A stretch of 64,000 bases of DNA from Pectobacterium parmentieri (GTDB lineage Bacteria; Pseudomonadota; Gammaproteobacteria; Enterobacterales; Enterobacteriaceae). The position numbers and the translations under genes were made by a program. Shown in pieces: positions 50,483 through 59,880 of this stretch (positions within the stretch are counted from its first letter, which is position 1; every line of letters begins with the position of its first letter). The notes beneath the pieces were generated by a model. That model was not told the origin of the DNA and did no database searches. It saw nothing but the letters and a program-made list of their open reading frames with translations. The stretch is from NCBI RefSeq assembly GCF_001742145.1, contig NZ_CP015749.1, positions 4,966,842 through 5,030,841 on the forward strand. Direction: 5' to 3'.

Positions 50483-50794
50483 TCAGGGGCAGAAAAGGGT
50501 TTTTAAGGTAGCGATGATCGTTTCCACATCCTGATTTTCGATGCGGTAGTACAGCGTTTGTGACTCGCGCCGATAGCTAATCAACCCTTCCTCACGCATT
50601 TTCGCCAGATGTTGCGAGAGGGCTGACTGACTAAGCGGGATATGTTCAAGCAGCGTACCCACCGACATTTCACGGTGCTCAATAAGCAAGCAGAGCGCCA
50701 GAAGCCTGTTTTCGTTACCTATCGCACGCAACAATGCTGCGGCTTTTGCTGCGCCGTCTCGCATGAATTCCTTATCTGAATTGCCCAACGTCAT
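50483..50794 (-). CDS. ArsR-family regulator, YgaV/BigR-like
   Basis: A 103-residue winged-helix repressor from ATG 50794 with GGAG five bases upstream. It follows E. coli YgaV along its length: AAALLRAIGNENRLLALCLL, LSQSALSQHLAKMREEGLISYRRESQTLYYRI and the ending TLKTLFCP. Both cysteines of the sulfide/persulfide-sensing YgaV/BigR pair are present (ALCLL near residue 36, FCP at the end). The usual rhodanese partner (ygaP or blh) is not adjacent. It may control itself or the divergent RtcB-like gene. Two dyads upstream could be its operator. Confidence 0.88.
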   Translation of the reverse strand: MTLGNSDKEFMRDGAAKAAALLRAIGNENRLLALCLLIEHREMSVGTLLEHIPLSQSALSQHLAKMREEGLISYRRESQTLYYRIENQDVETIIATLKTLFCP

Positions 50795-50817
50795 CTTCAC
50801 TCCACCCTGCGTTACTG

Positions 50818-50843
50818 ACTAATTTAGTAATACCTAATGTATT
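50818..50843. promoter_or_regulatory. Tandem dyads, candidate ArsR operator
   Basis: ACTAATTTAGT (50818-50828, palindrome around one central base) is directly followed by AATACCTAATGTATT (50829-50843, 5-base arms). They lie 24 bases upstream of the ArsR-type start. AT-rich dyads in this position are usual for ArsR autoregulation. Confidence 0.45.
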
Positions 50844-51007
50844 GAGCTTACCATACCCTCCGGCTTGAGCGAGGAGAATGATTTACATCGACAAAACCAT
50901 GGGTGAGGGAATCCATGCATGTTGCCGGCGGTTTACAATAAGCATGTTTCCCCTTAGAATAGTCCGACATCCTTTCCTGAATCTGCTGCTGCAGGAAAAA
51001 CAGCCTT

Positions 51008-51026
51008 CTCCTCGAAACAGGAGGAG
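51008..51026 (+). promoter_or_regulatory. Leader hairpin before the RtcB-like gene
   Basis: CTCCTC-GAAACAG-GAGGAG, a perfect 6-pair stem followed by CGATTCTTTGTTTTTC. It lies 27 bases before the ATG. It resembles a weak attenuator; the real ribosome site is probably AGGT at 51045. No sigma-54 motif of the rtcBA type was seen in the 253-base gap. Confidence 0.35.
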
Positions 51027-51053
51027 CGATTCTTTGTTTTTCTAGGTAGCACC

Positions 51054-52454
51054 ATGTCTACATTCACTCGTTTACAAAAACGTTTATCCCGTTTGGGGAT
51101 AGACACTGATTACCAACATTCTATTTATCATCTCCGCAGGCAGCACGTAGAAGCGCAAGTTTTATTGCCGGAAGCGTTGCCGCTAGAGGAAAAAGCCGTT
51201 CAGCAACTGCTGGATTTCGCCTCGGTTCATATGCCGGGCAGCGATGCACACGTCTGTGCCGCTCGCGCGACGCCGGATTTCCACCCCGGTACGCTTGCGC
51301 CTGTCGGCAGCATTGTCGCCACAACGGAGAACTTCGTTATCCCGGCAGCGATTGGGACGGATATCAATTGCGGCATGCGATTGCTGACGACGGGCGTACA
51401 TCATGCGGATGCCGACGAGCGCAAACCCGCGCTGATTCAGGCGCTCAAAAATACGTTACTTCTGGATCAGCGTGATGTTCCCGTTACGCCAAATTCGTTT
51501 TCTGCGCTCTTTGATGAAGGATTGCCGGCGTGGCTGGCGGCACTGCCCTTGCAGGGGCTTTGGCAGGACGTGGATTTCCAACGGCTATCGGCGGAGCTTG
51601 CTTCTATAGCTGGAACCGAGGCGATTCGCGCCCATAGTCGACATGCACCTGAGCCGTTTTTTGCGCCTCGTGAGATCCTTCGGCCTTCCAGTCTGGGCAC
51701 GGTCGGGTCGGGGAACCACTTTGTTGAGTTGCAAATTGTGGATGCCGTTTTGGACCGACATGCAGCGTATCAGGCTGGCGTGAAGGAAGGCGAAGTCGTG
51801 ATTATGATTCATACCGGCTCACGCGACGTGGGCTTTTATGTCGGCCAGCGTGGGATCGATAAAGCGCGAGCTTGCTGGCCAGCGGGAGAGAAATATCCGG
51901 CATCCGGCCTGTTTGGTCTGGTTGATGGGCACGCGGCGGACTATATGGAGGCCATGGGCGTCGCTGCCCGCTATGCGTGGATCAATCGGATCGTACTGAC
52001 TGAACTGATCCGTTCCTCCTGGAAACAGGTATTTACGCGGGATACCAGCAAGCTGGTGGTCGATCTGTCGCATAACATCATTCTGCCGGAACATGGCATG
52101 AACCTGCATCGCAAAGGGGCGACACCTGCAAAAGCTGGGGAGTTTGCGCTGATTCCCGGTTCAATGGGGGATTACTCCTATCTCGTTACGGGGAAAGGGG
52201 ATCCCGATTGGCTGTGGTCGTGTTCACACGGCGCGGGGCGTGCCGAGCGTCGGCAAAGTATGCGTAATAAAGTTGATACGGCGAAGCAGGCAGATGCGCT
52301 GCCCTGGCAATGTATTACGCTGAAAGATGAGCGACTGCGGGAAGAAGCGCCTGCGGCTTATAAACCGGTTGCTCCTGTGATTGATATTCAGGAACAGTCA
52401 GGGCTGATTCAACCCGTGGCACGGCTACGCCCGTGGTTGACGTTTAAGGCCTGA
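51054..52454 (+). CDS. RtcB-family RNA ligase-like protein
   Basis: 466 residues, longer than the E. coli RtcB (408). The active-site elements of the family are present: GTDINCGMRLL near residue 101 with the metal-binding Cys, GSGNHFVELQ near residue 222, MIHTGSRDVGF near residue 258, and CSHGAGRAERRQSM near residue 391 with the His that is guanylylated in RtcB. It therefore probably joins 3'-phosphate or cyclic phosphate to 5'-OH RNA ends with GTP and Mn. No rtcA, rtcR or prfH lies beside it, so it is a stand-alone paralogue. Its substrate is unknown. Confidence 0.88.
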   Translation: MSTFTRLQKRLSRLGIDTDYQHSIYHLRRQHVEAQVLLPEALPLEEKAVQQLLDFASVHMPGSDAHVCAARATPDFHPGTLAPVGSIVATTENFVIPAAIGTDINCGMRLLTTGVHHADADERKPALIQALKNTLLLDQRDVPVTPNSFSALFDEGLPAWLAALPLQGLWQDVDFQRLSAELASIAGTEAIRAHSRHAPEPFFAPREILRPSSLGTVGSGNHFVELQIVDAVLDRHAAYQAGVKEGEVVIMIHTGSRDVGFYVGQRGIDKARACWPAGEKYPASGLFGLVDGHAADYMEAMGVAARYAWINRIVLTELIRSSWKQVFTRDTSKLVVDLSHNIILPEHGMNLHRKGATPAKAGEFALIPGSMGDYSYLVTGKGDPDWLWSCSHGAGRAERRQSMRNKVDTAKQADALPWQCITLKDERLREEAPAAYKPVAPVIDIQEQSGLIQPVARLRPWLTFKA

Positions 52455-52491
52455 TCTGCCCTAACGGAATAGATTCCATATTTTGGTACTC

Positions 52492-52534
52492 AACATACGA
52501 CCCAATCAGCGAATGGTTGACTGGGTCGTATGTT
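52492..52534 (+). terminator. Terminator after the RtcB-like gene
   Basis: AACATACGACCCA and TGGGTCGTATGTT form a perfect 13-pair stem with a 17-base loop, followed by CTTTATC. It lies between the RtcB-like gene and the convergent DUF3060 gene and may serve both. Confidence 0.7.
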
Positions 52535-52581
52535 CTTTATCGTCAGCGCCGCAGTTGGGCATTTGTGGTTATCTGTCCAGA

Positions 52582-53088
52582 CTAGGGTTTTTGTTTGATG
52601 ACATTATTGGCACCGCTAGAGGAGAGTCGTGGTTCTGTTCCGCCCCATGAGAGGTGGTTACTGATGCCATTGAAAGAGACAACGGCAGGCCCGTTAAAAT
52701 CCAAATCGAGATGGTGTTCCGTACCCGTCACTTTCACCTTTACTAGTTTATCCTCAGTAATGATATGAGTGTGAATGGCGTTCTTATACGCGGCGACGGT
52801 CAGGTCACCCGTTGACTGGCCTGTAACGGTCATCTCGGAGCCGGTCACAGTCAGTGATGTGGCGGTATCGAATGTGACGTTGTGCTCGGAACCGTTGATG
52901 TGGATATCGGCACATTTCCCTGTTAGCACGATGTGGTTGCCATTGCCCGAAATAGTGACATCATTGCCATTACAAGGAATATCGCGAGTTAAACCGATAC
53001 CCTCCAATTCGATAGGTGCGGCATAGGCCGATGCGCTGAACGCCAGAAGTGTGGCAGAAACCACGCACAGATACCGTTTCACCCTCAT
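52582..53088 (-). CDS. Exported DUF3060-type protein
   Basis: A 168-residue protein from ATG 53088 with AGGA upstream and signal peptide MRVKRYLCVVSATLLAFSAS ending near AYA-AP. The mature part is made of short repeats with the pattern V-T/N-G-S/N-x-N/E-x-V (GNDVTISGNGNHIVLTG, INGSEHNVTF, VTGTEHHLDL, FNGISNHLSW), typical of DUF3060 and suggestive of a small beta-helix. Function unknown; periplasmic or secreted. It is monocistronic and stands before acnB on the opposite strand. Confidence 0.82.
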   Translation of the reverse strand: MRVKRYLCVVSATLLAFSASAYAAPIELEGIGLTRDIPCNGNDVTISGNGNHIVLTGKCADIHINGSEHNVTFDTATSLTVTGSEMTVTGQSTGDLTVAAYKNAIHTHIITEDKLVKVKVTGTEHHLDLDFNGPAVVSFNGISNHLSWGGTEPRLSSSGANNVIKQKP

Positions 53089-53530
53089 GGCTTCTTTCCT
53101 ATTATCAATGAAGCAGTCTGGCATCGCTGCCGTAGGCTCCTATCATCTGTTAACACTTATTCAGACGCTATTGCGAACATTCTGATTATCGCGGCGTCTT
53201 TAGGCGATGCTTAATCACGTTATGTTGTTAAAAACCCACATATTGCGTGGTTAAATCAGCATAGTTAGTGTGCGCCGTCAGGGACATGCTATTCTGCTGA
53301 TGTCGGTATTTTTCAGTGATAGTGATATTTGGTACATAGCGCAGTTGAATAAAAATTAATGTTGCTATTATGTGAACGAATTAACAATCAATTCAAATCC
53401 TGATATGCTGACGAGGCTGGACCGGACACTCTACTACCTTACATCCACACGCTGACACCCAGGCATGGACACCACAATTGGGAACAAGAGCGCCGGGCAT
53501 AATGAAGACAATGAGAGCGAGGAGAACGTC
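53089..53530. other. Long gap upstream of acnB
   Basis: 442 bases between two divergent genes, expected to hold the acnB promoter and leader. The acnB frame is open upstream to ATG 53465, but that 22-residue extension is polar and not family-like. A weak dyad (AACCCAC...GTGGTT near 53230-53250) and an AT-rich stretch at 53345-53400 are the only features noted. No RNA gene is recognised. Confidence 0.4.
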
Positions 53531-56128
53531 GTGCTAGAAGAATATCGTAAGCACGTAGCCGAGCGGGCTGCGCAGGGAATTGTTCCTAAACCGTTAGATG
53601 CCACGCAGATGGCCGCGCTGGTTGAGTCACTCAAGAATCCCTCGGCAGGCGAAGAAGAAGTATTGCTTGATCTGCTGATTAACCGTGTCCCCCCCGGTGT
53701 TGATGAAGCCGCCTATGTAAAGGCCGGTTTTTTGGCTGCCGTCGCTAAAGGCGAAGCGGCTTCCCCCTTGGTTACTCAGGAAAAAGCGATTGAGCTGCTG
53801 GGCACCATGCAAGGTGGTTATAATATTCATCCGCTGATTGACGCGTTGGATAGCGACAAGCTGGCACCGATTGCCGCGAAAGCGCTGTCTCACACGCTGC
53901 TGATGTTTGATAACTTCTATGATGTGGAAGAAAAGGCGAAAGCAGGCAATGCGCACGCCAAGAACGTGATTCAATCCTGGGCTGATGCCGAGTGGTTCCT
54001 GTCCCGCCCGAAACTGGCGGAAAAAATTACCGTTACCGTCTTTAAAGTTACCGGTGAAACGAACACGGATGACCTGTCTCCGGCACCTGATGCCTGGTCA
54101 CGCCCTGATATTCCACTGCACGCGCTGGCGATGCTGAAAAATGCCCGTGAAGGCATCGATCCCGATCAGCCTGGTAACGTAGGGCCGATCAAACAGATCG
54201 AAGAACTGAACAAGAAAGGCTTCCCGCTGGCGTATGTCGGTGACGTTGTCGGTACAGGATCGTCGCGTAAATCTGCGACCAACTCCGTGCTGTGGTTCAT
54301 GGGGGAAGACATTCCTCATGTTCCGAACAAACGCGGTGGTGGCGTGGTGCTGGGCGGCAAGATCGCCCCAATCTTCTTCAACACCATGGAAGATGCCGGT
54401 GCGCTGCCGATCGAAGTCGATGTTAACGATCTGAATATGGGCGATGTGATCGACATCTATCCATATGAAGGTGAAGTACGCCGGCATGATACCAATGAAG
54501 TGCTGGCAACGTTCGCGCTGAAGACCGATGTATTGCTGGACGAAGTGCGCGCTGGTGGCCGTATTCCGCTGATCATCGGCCGTGGGCTGACGTCTAAAGC
54601 GCGTGAGTCACTGGGCTTGCCGCACAGCGATGTTTTCCGTATTTCCAAAGCGGTTGAAGCCAGCAAAAAAGGCTTCTCGCTGGCGCAGAAAATGGTCGGC
54701 CGTGCCTGTGGCGTCGCGGGTATTCGCCCTGACGAATATTGCGAACCGAAAATGACATCCGTAGGTTCACAGGATACCACTGGGCCGATGACTCGTGATG
54801 AGCTGAAAGATTTGGCTTGTCTCGGCTTCTCTGCCGATTTGGTCATGCAGTCGTTCTGCCACACTGCTGCCTATCCGAAGCCGGTTGACGTGACCACGCA
54901 CCACACGCTGCCTGATTTCATCATGAACCGTGGCGGTGTATCGCTGCGCCCGGGCGATGGGGTTATCCACTCCTGGCTGAACCGTATGCTGCTGCCGGAT
55001 ACCGTTGGTACGGGCGGTGACTCCCACACCCGTTTCCCAATCGGTATCTCTTTCCCGGCGGGCTCAGGGCTGGTGGCATTTGCTGCTGCCACGGGCGTGA
55101 TGCCGCTGGATATGCCGGAATCTGTTCTGGTGCGCTTCAAAGGCAAAATGCAGCCGGGTATTACCCTGCGCGATCTGGTTCACGCTATTCCGCTGTATGC
55201 CATTAAGCAAGGCCTGCTGACCGTTGAGAAGAAAGGCAAGAAGAACATCTTCTCCGGCCGTATTCTGGAAATCGAAGGTCTGCCGGATCTGAAAGTCGAG
55301 CAGGCCTTTGAACTGACCGACGCTTCGGCAGAACGTTCTGCGGCGGGTTGTACCATCAAGCTGGATAAAGCGCCGATCATCGAGTACCTGAGCTCCAACA
55401 TCGTGCTGCTGAAATGGATGATCTCCGAAGGTTACGGCGATCGCCGTACTCTGGAGCGTCGTGTTCAGGGTATGGAAAAATGGCTGGCCGATCCGCAACT
55501 GCTGGAAGCGGATGCCGATGCCGAGTATGCGGCAGTGATCGACATCGATCTCGCTGATATTAAAGAGCCGATCCTGTGTGCGCCGAACGATCCAGACGAT
55601 GCGCGCTGGTTGTCTGATGTGCAGGGCGAGAAGATCGATGAAGTCTTTATCGGTTCTTGTATGACCAACATCGGGCACTTCCGTGCGGCAGGTAAACTGC
55701 TGGATAGCCACAAAGGCCAACTGCCGACCCGTCTGTGGGTTGCGCCGCCAACCAAGATGGATGCGGCACAACTGACGGAAGAAGGTTACTACAGCGTGTT
55801 TGGTAAGAGCGGGGCACGTGTTGAGATCCCAGGCTGCTCGCTGTGCATGGGGAACCAGGCGCGCGTGGCTGACGGCTCTACCGTGGTTTCTACCTCGACG
55901 CGTAACTTCCCGAACCGTTTGGGAACCGGTGCCAATGTGTATCTGGCGTCTGCCGAACTGGCTGCGGTTGCCTCGCTGCTGGGTCGTTTGCCGACATCGG
56001 AAGAGTACCAGACCTATATGTTGCAGGTGGATAAAACCGCGCAGGACACCTATCGCTATCTGAATTTTGACCAGTTAGGCCAATATACTGAGAAAGCCGA
56101 TGGCGTGATCTTCCAGACAACTGTCTAA
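53531..56128 (+). CDS. acnB: Aconitate hydratase B
   Basis: Bifunctional aconitase and 2-methylaconitate hydratase of the TCA cycle with a 4Fe-4S cluster. GTG 53531 ([16 protein letters not shown]) has GGAG six bases upstream and gives 865 residues, exactly as in E. coli. The N-terminal HEAT-like domain is followed by the swivelling domain. Cluster cysteines are Cys in SFCHTAAY near residue 440 and the pair in GCSLCMGNQ near residue 770. As in E. coli it lies downstream of lpd, but here about 15.6 kb of other genes intervenes. Confidence 0.97.
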   Translation: MLEEYRKHVAERAAQGIVPKPLDATQMAALVESLKNPSAGEEEVLLDLLINRVPPGVDEAAYVKAGFLAAVAKGEAASPLVTQEKAIELLGTMQGGYNIHPLIDALDSDKLAPIAAKALSHTLLMFDNFYDVEEKAKAGNAHAKNVIQSWADAEWFLSRPKLAEKITVTVFKVTGETNTDDLSPAPDAWSRPDIPLHALAMLKNAREGIDPDQPGNVGPIKQIEELNKKGFPLAYVGDVVGTGSSRKSATNSVLWFMGEDIPHVPNKRGGGVVLGGKIAPIFFNTMEDAGALPIEVDVNDLNMGDVIDIYPYEGEVRRHDTNEVLATFALKTDVLLDEVRAGGRIPLIIGRGLTSKARESLGLPHSDVFRISKAVEASKKGFSLAQKMVGRACGVAGIRPDEYCEPKMTSVGSQDTTGPMTRDELKDLACLGFSADLVMQSFCHTAAYPKPVDVTTHHTLPDFIMNRGGVSLRPGDGVIHSWLNRMLLPDTVGTGGDSHTRFPIGISFPAGSGLVAFAAATGVMPLDMPESVLVRFKGKMQPGITLRDLVHAIPLYAIKQGLLTVEKKGKKNIFSGRILEIEGLPDLKVEQAFELTDASAERSAAGCTIKLDKAPIIEYLSSNIVLLKWMISEGYGDRRTLERRVQGMEKWLADPQLLEADADAEYAAVIDIDLADIKEPILCAPNDPDDARWLSDVQGEKIDEVFIGSCMTNIGHFRAAGKLLDSHKGQLPTRLWVAPPTKMDAAQLTEEGYYSVFGKSGARVEIPGCSLCMGNQARVADGSTVVSTSTRNFPNRLGTGANVYLASAELAAVASLLGRLPTSEEYQTYMLQVDKTAQDTYRYLNFDQLGQYTEKADGVIFQTTV

Positions 56129-56178
56129 CTCGTACCTGACGTAGCCGCATTAACTCGGCCACGTCTTCATTTCTTGCC

Positions 56179-56204
56179 AGGCCAACCACTCACGTGGTTG
56201 GCCT
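56179..56204 (+). terminator. Terminator after acnB
   Basis: AGGCCAACCAC-TCAC-GTGGTTGGCCT, a perfect 11-pair stem, followed by a weak T stretch. It lies between acnB and the convergent EntB-like gene. Confidence 0.7.
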
Positions 56205-56258
56205 TCATACTTCTGCGCCAATCACGCTATCCTATAGCGCCATGTGATTAGCTTCCTC

Positions 56259-57122
56259 CTATTGCGGTGTGAGCAGTTCCAGCCAGCGATTGAGGGTCGG
56301 TTTTTTAGCTAATGTGACGAAATCAACGTTATACCCAGCTTTGCACCAGCGTGTAACGAGGGACATCATTCGCACCGAATCCAGGCCGTAATCCGTCAGG
56401 TTATCATCACCTTCAATGTCGCTCGCGTCCTCGTCCAGCAGGGGTTGCAATTCCGCGCGCAAGCGGGATTCACTGTACTGCGTAGCGGGGGACAGCTCGC
56501 TGATGGATTGATCGACGGTGAGTACGCGGCCACAGCAAGATGCGGTATAACGCAGTGCCATCAGATGGTTCTCCTGCGTGAAATCGGCTAACGCATCGGC
56601 CACCATAAAGGGTTTGATATCACGCATGAATGCATCATTGGCGGTGGTCAGGCAGCCAATATGTGCGTAGATGCCGCAAATAATGAGCTGGTTGCGCCCG
56701 GCGCTCTTTAACTGCTGTTCCAGATCGGAACGGTGGAAGGCGCTATAGCGCCACTTGACCAGCACCACATCGTCGGGCTCTGGCGTCAGGGCGGTGGTGA
56801 TCTTTTGCTGCTCGGGATAGCGGTTTAATCCGGCACCCCACATGTCATTGAGCAGCGCGCGATCGGCATCGCTTTGCTGGTTGGGCTGTGCGGTATAGTA
56901 AACGGGGATGCCGCGCGCACGGCAGGCGTTTTTTATCCGGACAATGTTTTGTACCAGTTGTGCCGTGAGGGCACTCTTTTCTCCCCAAAAATTCAAAAAG
57001 TAGTCCTGCATATCGTGGATTAGCAGGGCTGCTCGCTCAGGCTCTATCGACCAACTGACTTTATTGTCTGGCAACTGGCTGGCTGAGGGTAAAAGGTAGG
57101 TAGCAAGGTTTGGAATACTCAT
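56259..57122 (-). CDS. Isochorismatase / aryl carrier protein, EntB/CbsB-like
   Basis: Bifunctional protein of 287 residues from ATG 57122 (MSIPNLATYLLPSASQLPDNKVSW). Residues 1-205 are isochorismatase, giving 2,3-dihydro-2,3-dihydroxybenzoate: LLIHDMQDYFL holds the catalytic Asp, VKWRYSAF the Lys, and GIYAHIGCLTTANDAFMRDIKPFMVADALADF is nearly as in EntB. Residues 210-287 are the aryl carrier with the phosphopantetheine Ser in DYGLDSVRMM. It loads dihydroxybenzoate for the NRPS at 61486. It follows the TonB receptor by 102 bases on the same strand. No entA, entC or entE homologue lies in the window. Confidence 0.95.
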   Translation of the reverse strand: MSIPNLATYLLPSASQLPDNKVSWSIEPERAALLIHDMQDYFLNFWGEKSALTAQLVQNIVRIKNACRARGIPVYYTAQPNQQSDADRALLNDMWGAGLNRYPEQQKITTALTPEPDDVVLVKWRYSAFHRSDLEQQLKSAGRNQLIICGIYAHIGCLTTANDAFMRDIKPFMVADALADFTQENHLMALRYTASCCGRVLTVDQSISELSPATQYSESRLRAELQPLLDEDASDIEGDDNLTDYGLDSVRMMSLVTRWCKAGYNVDFVTLAKKPTLNRWLELLTPQ

Positions 57123-57224
57123 CACATTGTTCTCTCGTATCAGATAACGCAAGTCGTTGTCGCTACAGGGGGTCCATTCATGAGTAACCGTAAGCGGGTG
57201 TCAGCCCACTCACGGTTGACGTGA

Positions 57225-59432
57225 TTACCAGTTGTAGCTGACGCTGGCGGTAATGCTGCGGCCACTGCCATAGAAGCAGGCGGAGTTTCCGCTACATGAC
57301 GATACGTAGTCTTTATCCGTCAGGTTGTTAACATTCAACTGCACCTCCGCGCCTTTCAGACGGGATGAAGCCTCACCCAGATCGTAGCGCACCATCGCGT
57401 CATACAAGGTGTAGGACGGCACTTTAAAACTTTCCGAATTGTCGCCGTAGCTAGTACCGATATAGCGGACGCCGGTTCCCACCGTTACCCCTTTCAACGC
57501 ACCATTAAGGACGCTGTAGCTACCCCAGGCAGATGCGGAATGCAGCGGGATCGCGGCAGGCGTTTTGCCTGCTGGCGTCGAGGTACTGACGCTTTCCGTT
57601 GTTTCGGCATTGGTGTAGCTATAGGCCGCCATCAGGCTGATTTCTGGCGTCAGTTGGCTGTGTAGCTCGGTTTCCCAGCCTTTTGAACGGACCTCGCCTA
57701 TCTGCTCATTAAAGCCCTTTGCATTGTTATAGTTGGTAATATTTTTCTGGGTAATATCAAACAATGATACGGTCAGCAGGGTATTGCTGCCCGGTGACTG
57801 GAATTTTACCCCGACTTCTTTTTGTTCACCGGTGGTGGGTTTAAACGGATCGGTTCCCGGTGCGCCAGAACTCAGATTGGGTTCGAATGACGTGCTGTAA
57901 CTGATATAAGGCGAAATACCGTTGTCGAAGGCGTACAGCAAGCCAGCTCGCCCCGTGAACTTGTTGTCATTCTGTTGATCGCTGGTGTTTTTCGTACGAT
58001 TCAATGTTCTGACTTCGCTCCAGTCATGGCGGCCAGACAACAGCAAATTCCAGTTATTCCACTCTAACTGATCCTGCAAATAGATGCCGACTTGATCGAC
58101 CTTCTTCCGTGTGCTGGTGATTAAAGACAATTCACTATCAGACACGAGGTAAGAGCCATCGTAGTTAGGTTTTGCCCAGTCAAAGCTGTACGCGTCTCCC
58201 TTCTCCCCTCCGCGTCGCCAGTAGTTGTAGTCCGTGTTTTGCCATTTGTAATCGAGTCCAATAATGGTTTTGTGTTCAACATCACCGGTAGCGAAATCCG
58301 CTTTGAGCTGGTTATCGATCCCCAGTTCATCCACATTCGTCTCTTCACGCTGCTGGCGACGCAGCAGGGTGGTATCTGTAGCACTGCCGCCGGTGGTGTA
58401 AACCAAATACTTATATTTTTCTTTCAACTGTGAGTAGCGAAAGTTTTGCTGGAAAGAGAACACGTCATTGAATGAGTGATCGAAAATATAGCCAATGGCA
58501 ATTTGTTCGTTTTTCGACTGGTGATAGTTTGGATTGCTCAGGTTGAGATCGTGAGGGATGTAGCCAGCGCTGGTGGCCAGGACGGTGCCATAAGCGGGCA
58601 GGAAGTTACGGAACCCATTTTCCGGATTGTTTTGGTAGCTGGTCAGCAAGGTAAAACTGGTGTCAGGGTTGGGTAGCCAGGTGAGCGCGGGGGCCACCGC
58701 GATGCGTTTTTGTTTGGAATCTTTGACAAACTCGTTTTTGGTGCTGGCAATCCCGTTGAACCGGTACAGCAGTGATTGATCGTCACTGAGTGCGCCGCCG
58801 AAATCAAAGGCAGCTTCACCGAAGTGCTGGTTACCTGTGCTGAATTTTACTTTGCGGATGTCCTGCGCCGTAGGCCGCTTACTGGTCATGCTGACTAATC
58901 CTCCTGGATTAACCTGACCGTACAGCACCGATGCTGGCCCGTGCACCAACTCCACTCGCTCCAACAACCACGGATCGAGTCTGCCATTTTGTCCGCTGAG
59001 TCCGTCCAGGAATTTCGGCGCAAAGCGAAAGCCACGTACTACTACTTCGTCGTTGCGGTTGGACGAACCACGGTAGTTGGTAAAGGCCCCGCTTGAGTAG
59101 CTCAGTGCATCGGATACCGTTTGCGCCGCTTGCGCATCCATTTGGTCACGTGTGACGACCGAGATGGTTTGTGGTGTTTTGATCAGTGCCGCGCTGGTTT
59201 TGGTTCCTGCGGCACTTTGTTTCGCCACGATGCCCTTCAGCGGCGAGGTAACGCTCTCTCCAGTCGCGGCGCTGACGACGATCGTATCTTCCTCAACGTT
59301 GCCGGCAGCATAGACGAGCGGCGAGGTGAGTAACAGTGAGGCCAACGTCAGATGACATGTCGGTGGTATCAATGACATTGTCTGTGGTTTTTTGGTTAAA
59401 TTTGATAATGATTCTTTGTGTGTTCGACTCAT
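57225..59432 (-). CDS. TonB-dependent siderophore receptor, Fct/FhuA-type
   Basis: Outer-membrane receptor of 735 residues from ATG 59432 with AAGGGATGG upstream. The signal region ends near LVYAAGN and the TonB box is EDTIVVSA near residue 49. The plug holds [59 protein letters not shown], and the barrel ends [17 protein letters not shown] as in the ferrichrome/ferrioxamine receptor clade. Operon position with the EntB-like gene and size suggest the ferric-chrysobactin receptor Fct as the nearest counterpart; this is inferred, not proven. Probably Fur-repressed. Confidence 0.93.
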   Translation of the reverse strand: MSRTHKESLSNLTKKPQTMSLIPPTCHLTLASLLLTSPLVYAAGNVEEDTIVVSAATGESVTSPLKGIVAKQSAAGTKTSAALIKTPQTISVVTRDQMDAQAAQTVSDALSYSSGAFTNYRGSSNRNDEVVVRGFRFAPKFLDGLSGQNGRLDPWLLERVELVHGPASVLYGQVNPGGLVSMTSKRPTAQDIRKVKFSTGNQHFGEAAFDFGGALSDDQSLLYRFNGIASTKNEFVKDSKQKRIAVAPALTWLPNPDTSFTLLTSYQNNPENGFRNFLPAYGTVLATSAGYIPHDLNLSNPNYHQSKNEQIAIGYIFDHSFNDVFSFQQNFRYSQLKEKYKYLVYTTGGSATDTTLLRRQQREETNVDELGIDNQLKADFATGDVEHKTIIGLDYKWQNTDYNYWRRGGEKGDAYSFDWAKPNYDGSYLVSDSELSLITSTRKKVDQVGIYLQDQLEWNNWNLLLSGRHDWSEVRTLNRTKNTSDQQNDNKFTGRAGLLYAFDNGISPYISYSTSFEPNLSSGAPGTDPFKPTTGEQKEVGVKFQSPGSNTLLTVSLFDITQKNITNYNNAKGFNEQIGEVRSKGWETELHSQLTPEISLMAAYSYTNAETTESVSTSTPAGKTPAAIPLHSASAWGSYSVLNGALKGVTVGTGVRYIGTSYGDNSESFKVPSYTLYDAMVRYDLGEASSRLKGAEVQLNVNNLTDKDYVSSCSGNSACFYGSGRSITASVSYNW

Positions 59433-59618
59433 GTTCCATCCCTTAAAAGAAAGCTCTTTATGCGTAGAAAAAAATATTTTTAACGTTATTCGCTTTGGTT
59501 AGGTGCGTGACTTAGTCGACAATCTCTCCACAGCAAGAGATCGGTGGTGTGTTCATTACCAAAAAAATGTACGGGTTTTTTGATAAAAAACAGATTTAAA
59601 AATAAAAAAGTCACTAAT

Positions 59619-59632
59619 AACAATGCATTGTT
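59619..59632. promoter_or_regulatory. Perfect palindrome in the siderophore divergent region
   Basis: AACAATGCATTGTT is a perfect 14-base palindrome, 187 bases upstream of the receptor start. Other dyads in the same 448-base region are ATCTCT/AGAGAT (59522-59541) and GTTTTTT-GAT-AAAAAAC (59575-59591). It may be an operator for the minus-strand receptor promoter. No regulator can be named. Confidence 0.4.
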
Positions 59633-59739
59633 TTTATTGCCGATTTAATGAGCAAGTCTGTGTATGAAAAAATCCCGTGTGACCTGCCAAAAAAAACGTC
59701 TGCCAACTGTGACACAAAGCGCGATTCATTTTTATGTTA

Positions 59740-59768
59740 TTGCAAATAGAAATAATTCTCAATATGAT
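59740..59768 (+). promoter_or_regulatory. Sigma-70 promoter overlapped by a Fur-like box
   Basis: TTGCAA (59740-59745), 17-base spacer, TATGAT (59763-59768). Between them GCAAATAGAAATAATTCTC (59742-59760) matches the 19-base Fur consensus at 12 positions, and a second register extends to 59766. The promoter reads toward the esterase, MbtH and NRPS genes with a leader of about 105 bases. Iron repression is expected. Confidence 0.7.
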
Positions 59769-59880
59769 TTGCGTTGCTTGTTTTGGACAAAAATAGCGCT
59801 AAATAATTAAATTAATTAATTGGTTGCGAGGTTGTGACAAGGTTGTAAAAAATGCATATATGGTGATGCGAGAGGTCTTG

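Noticed and set aside
53465..53530. N-terminal extension of acnB to ATG 53465
   Set aside because: The GTG at 53531 has a proper ribosome site and gives exactly the E. coli protein length; the extension is polar and unlike the family.
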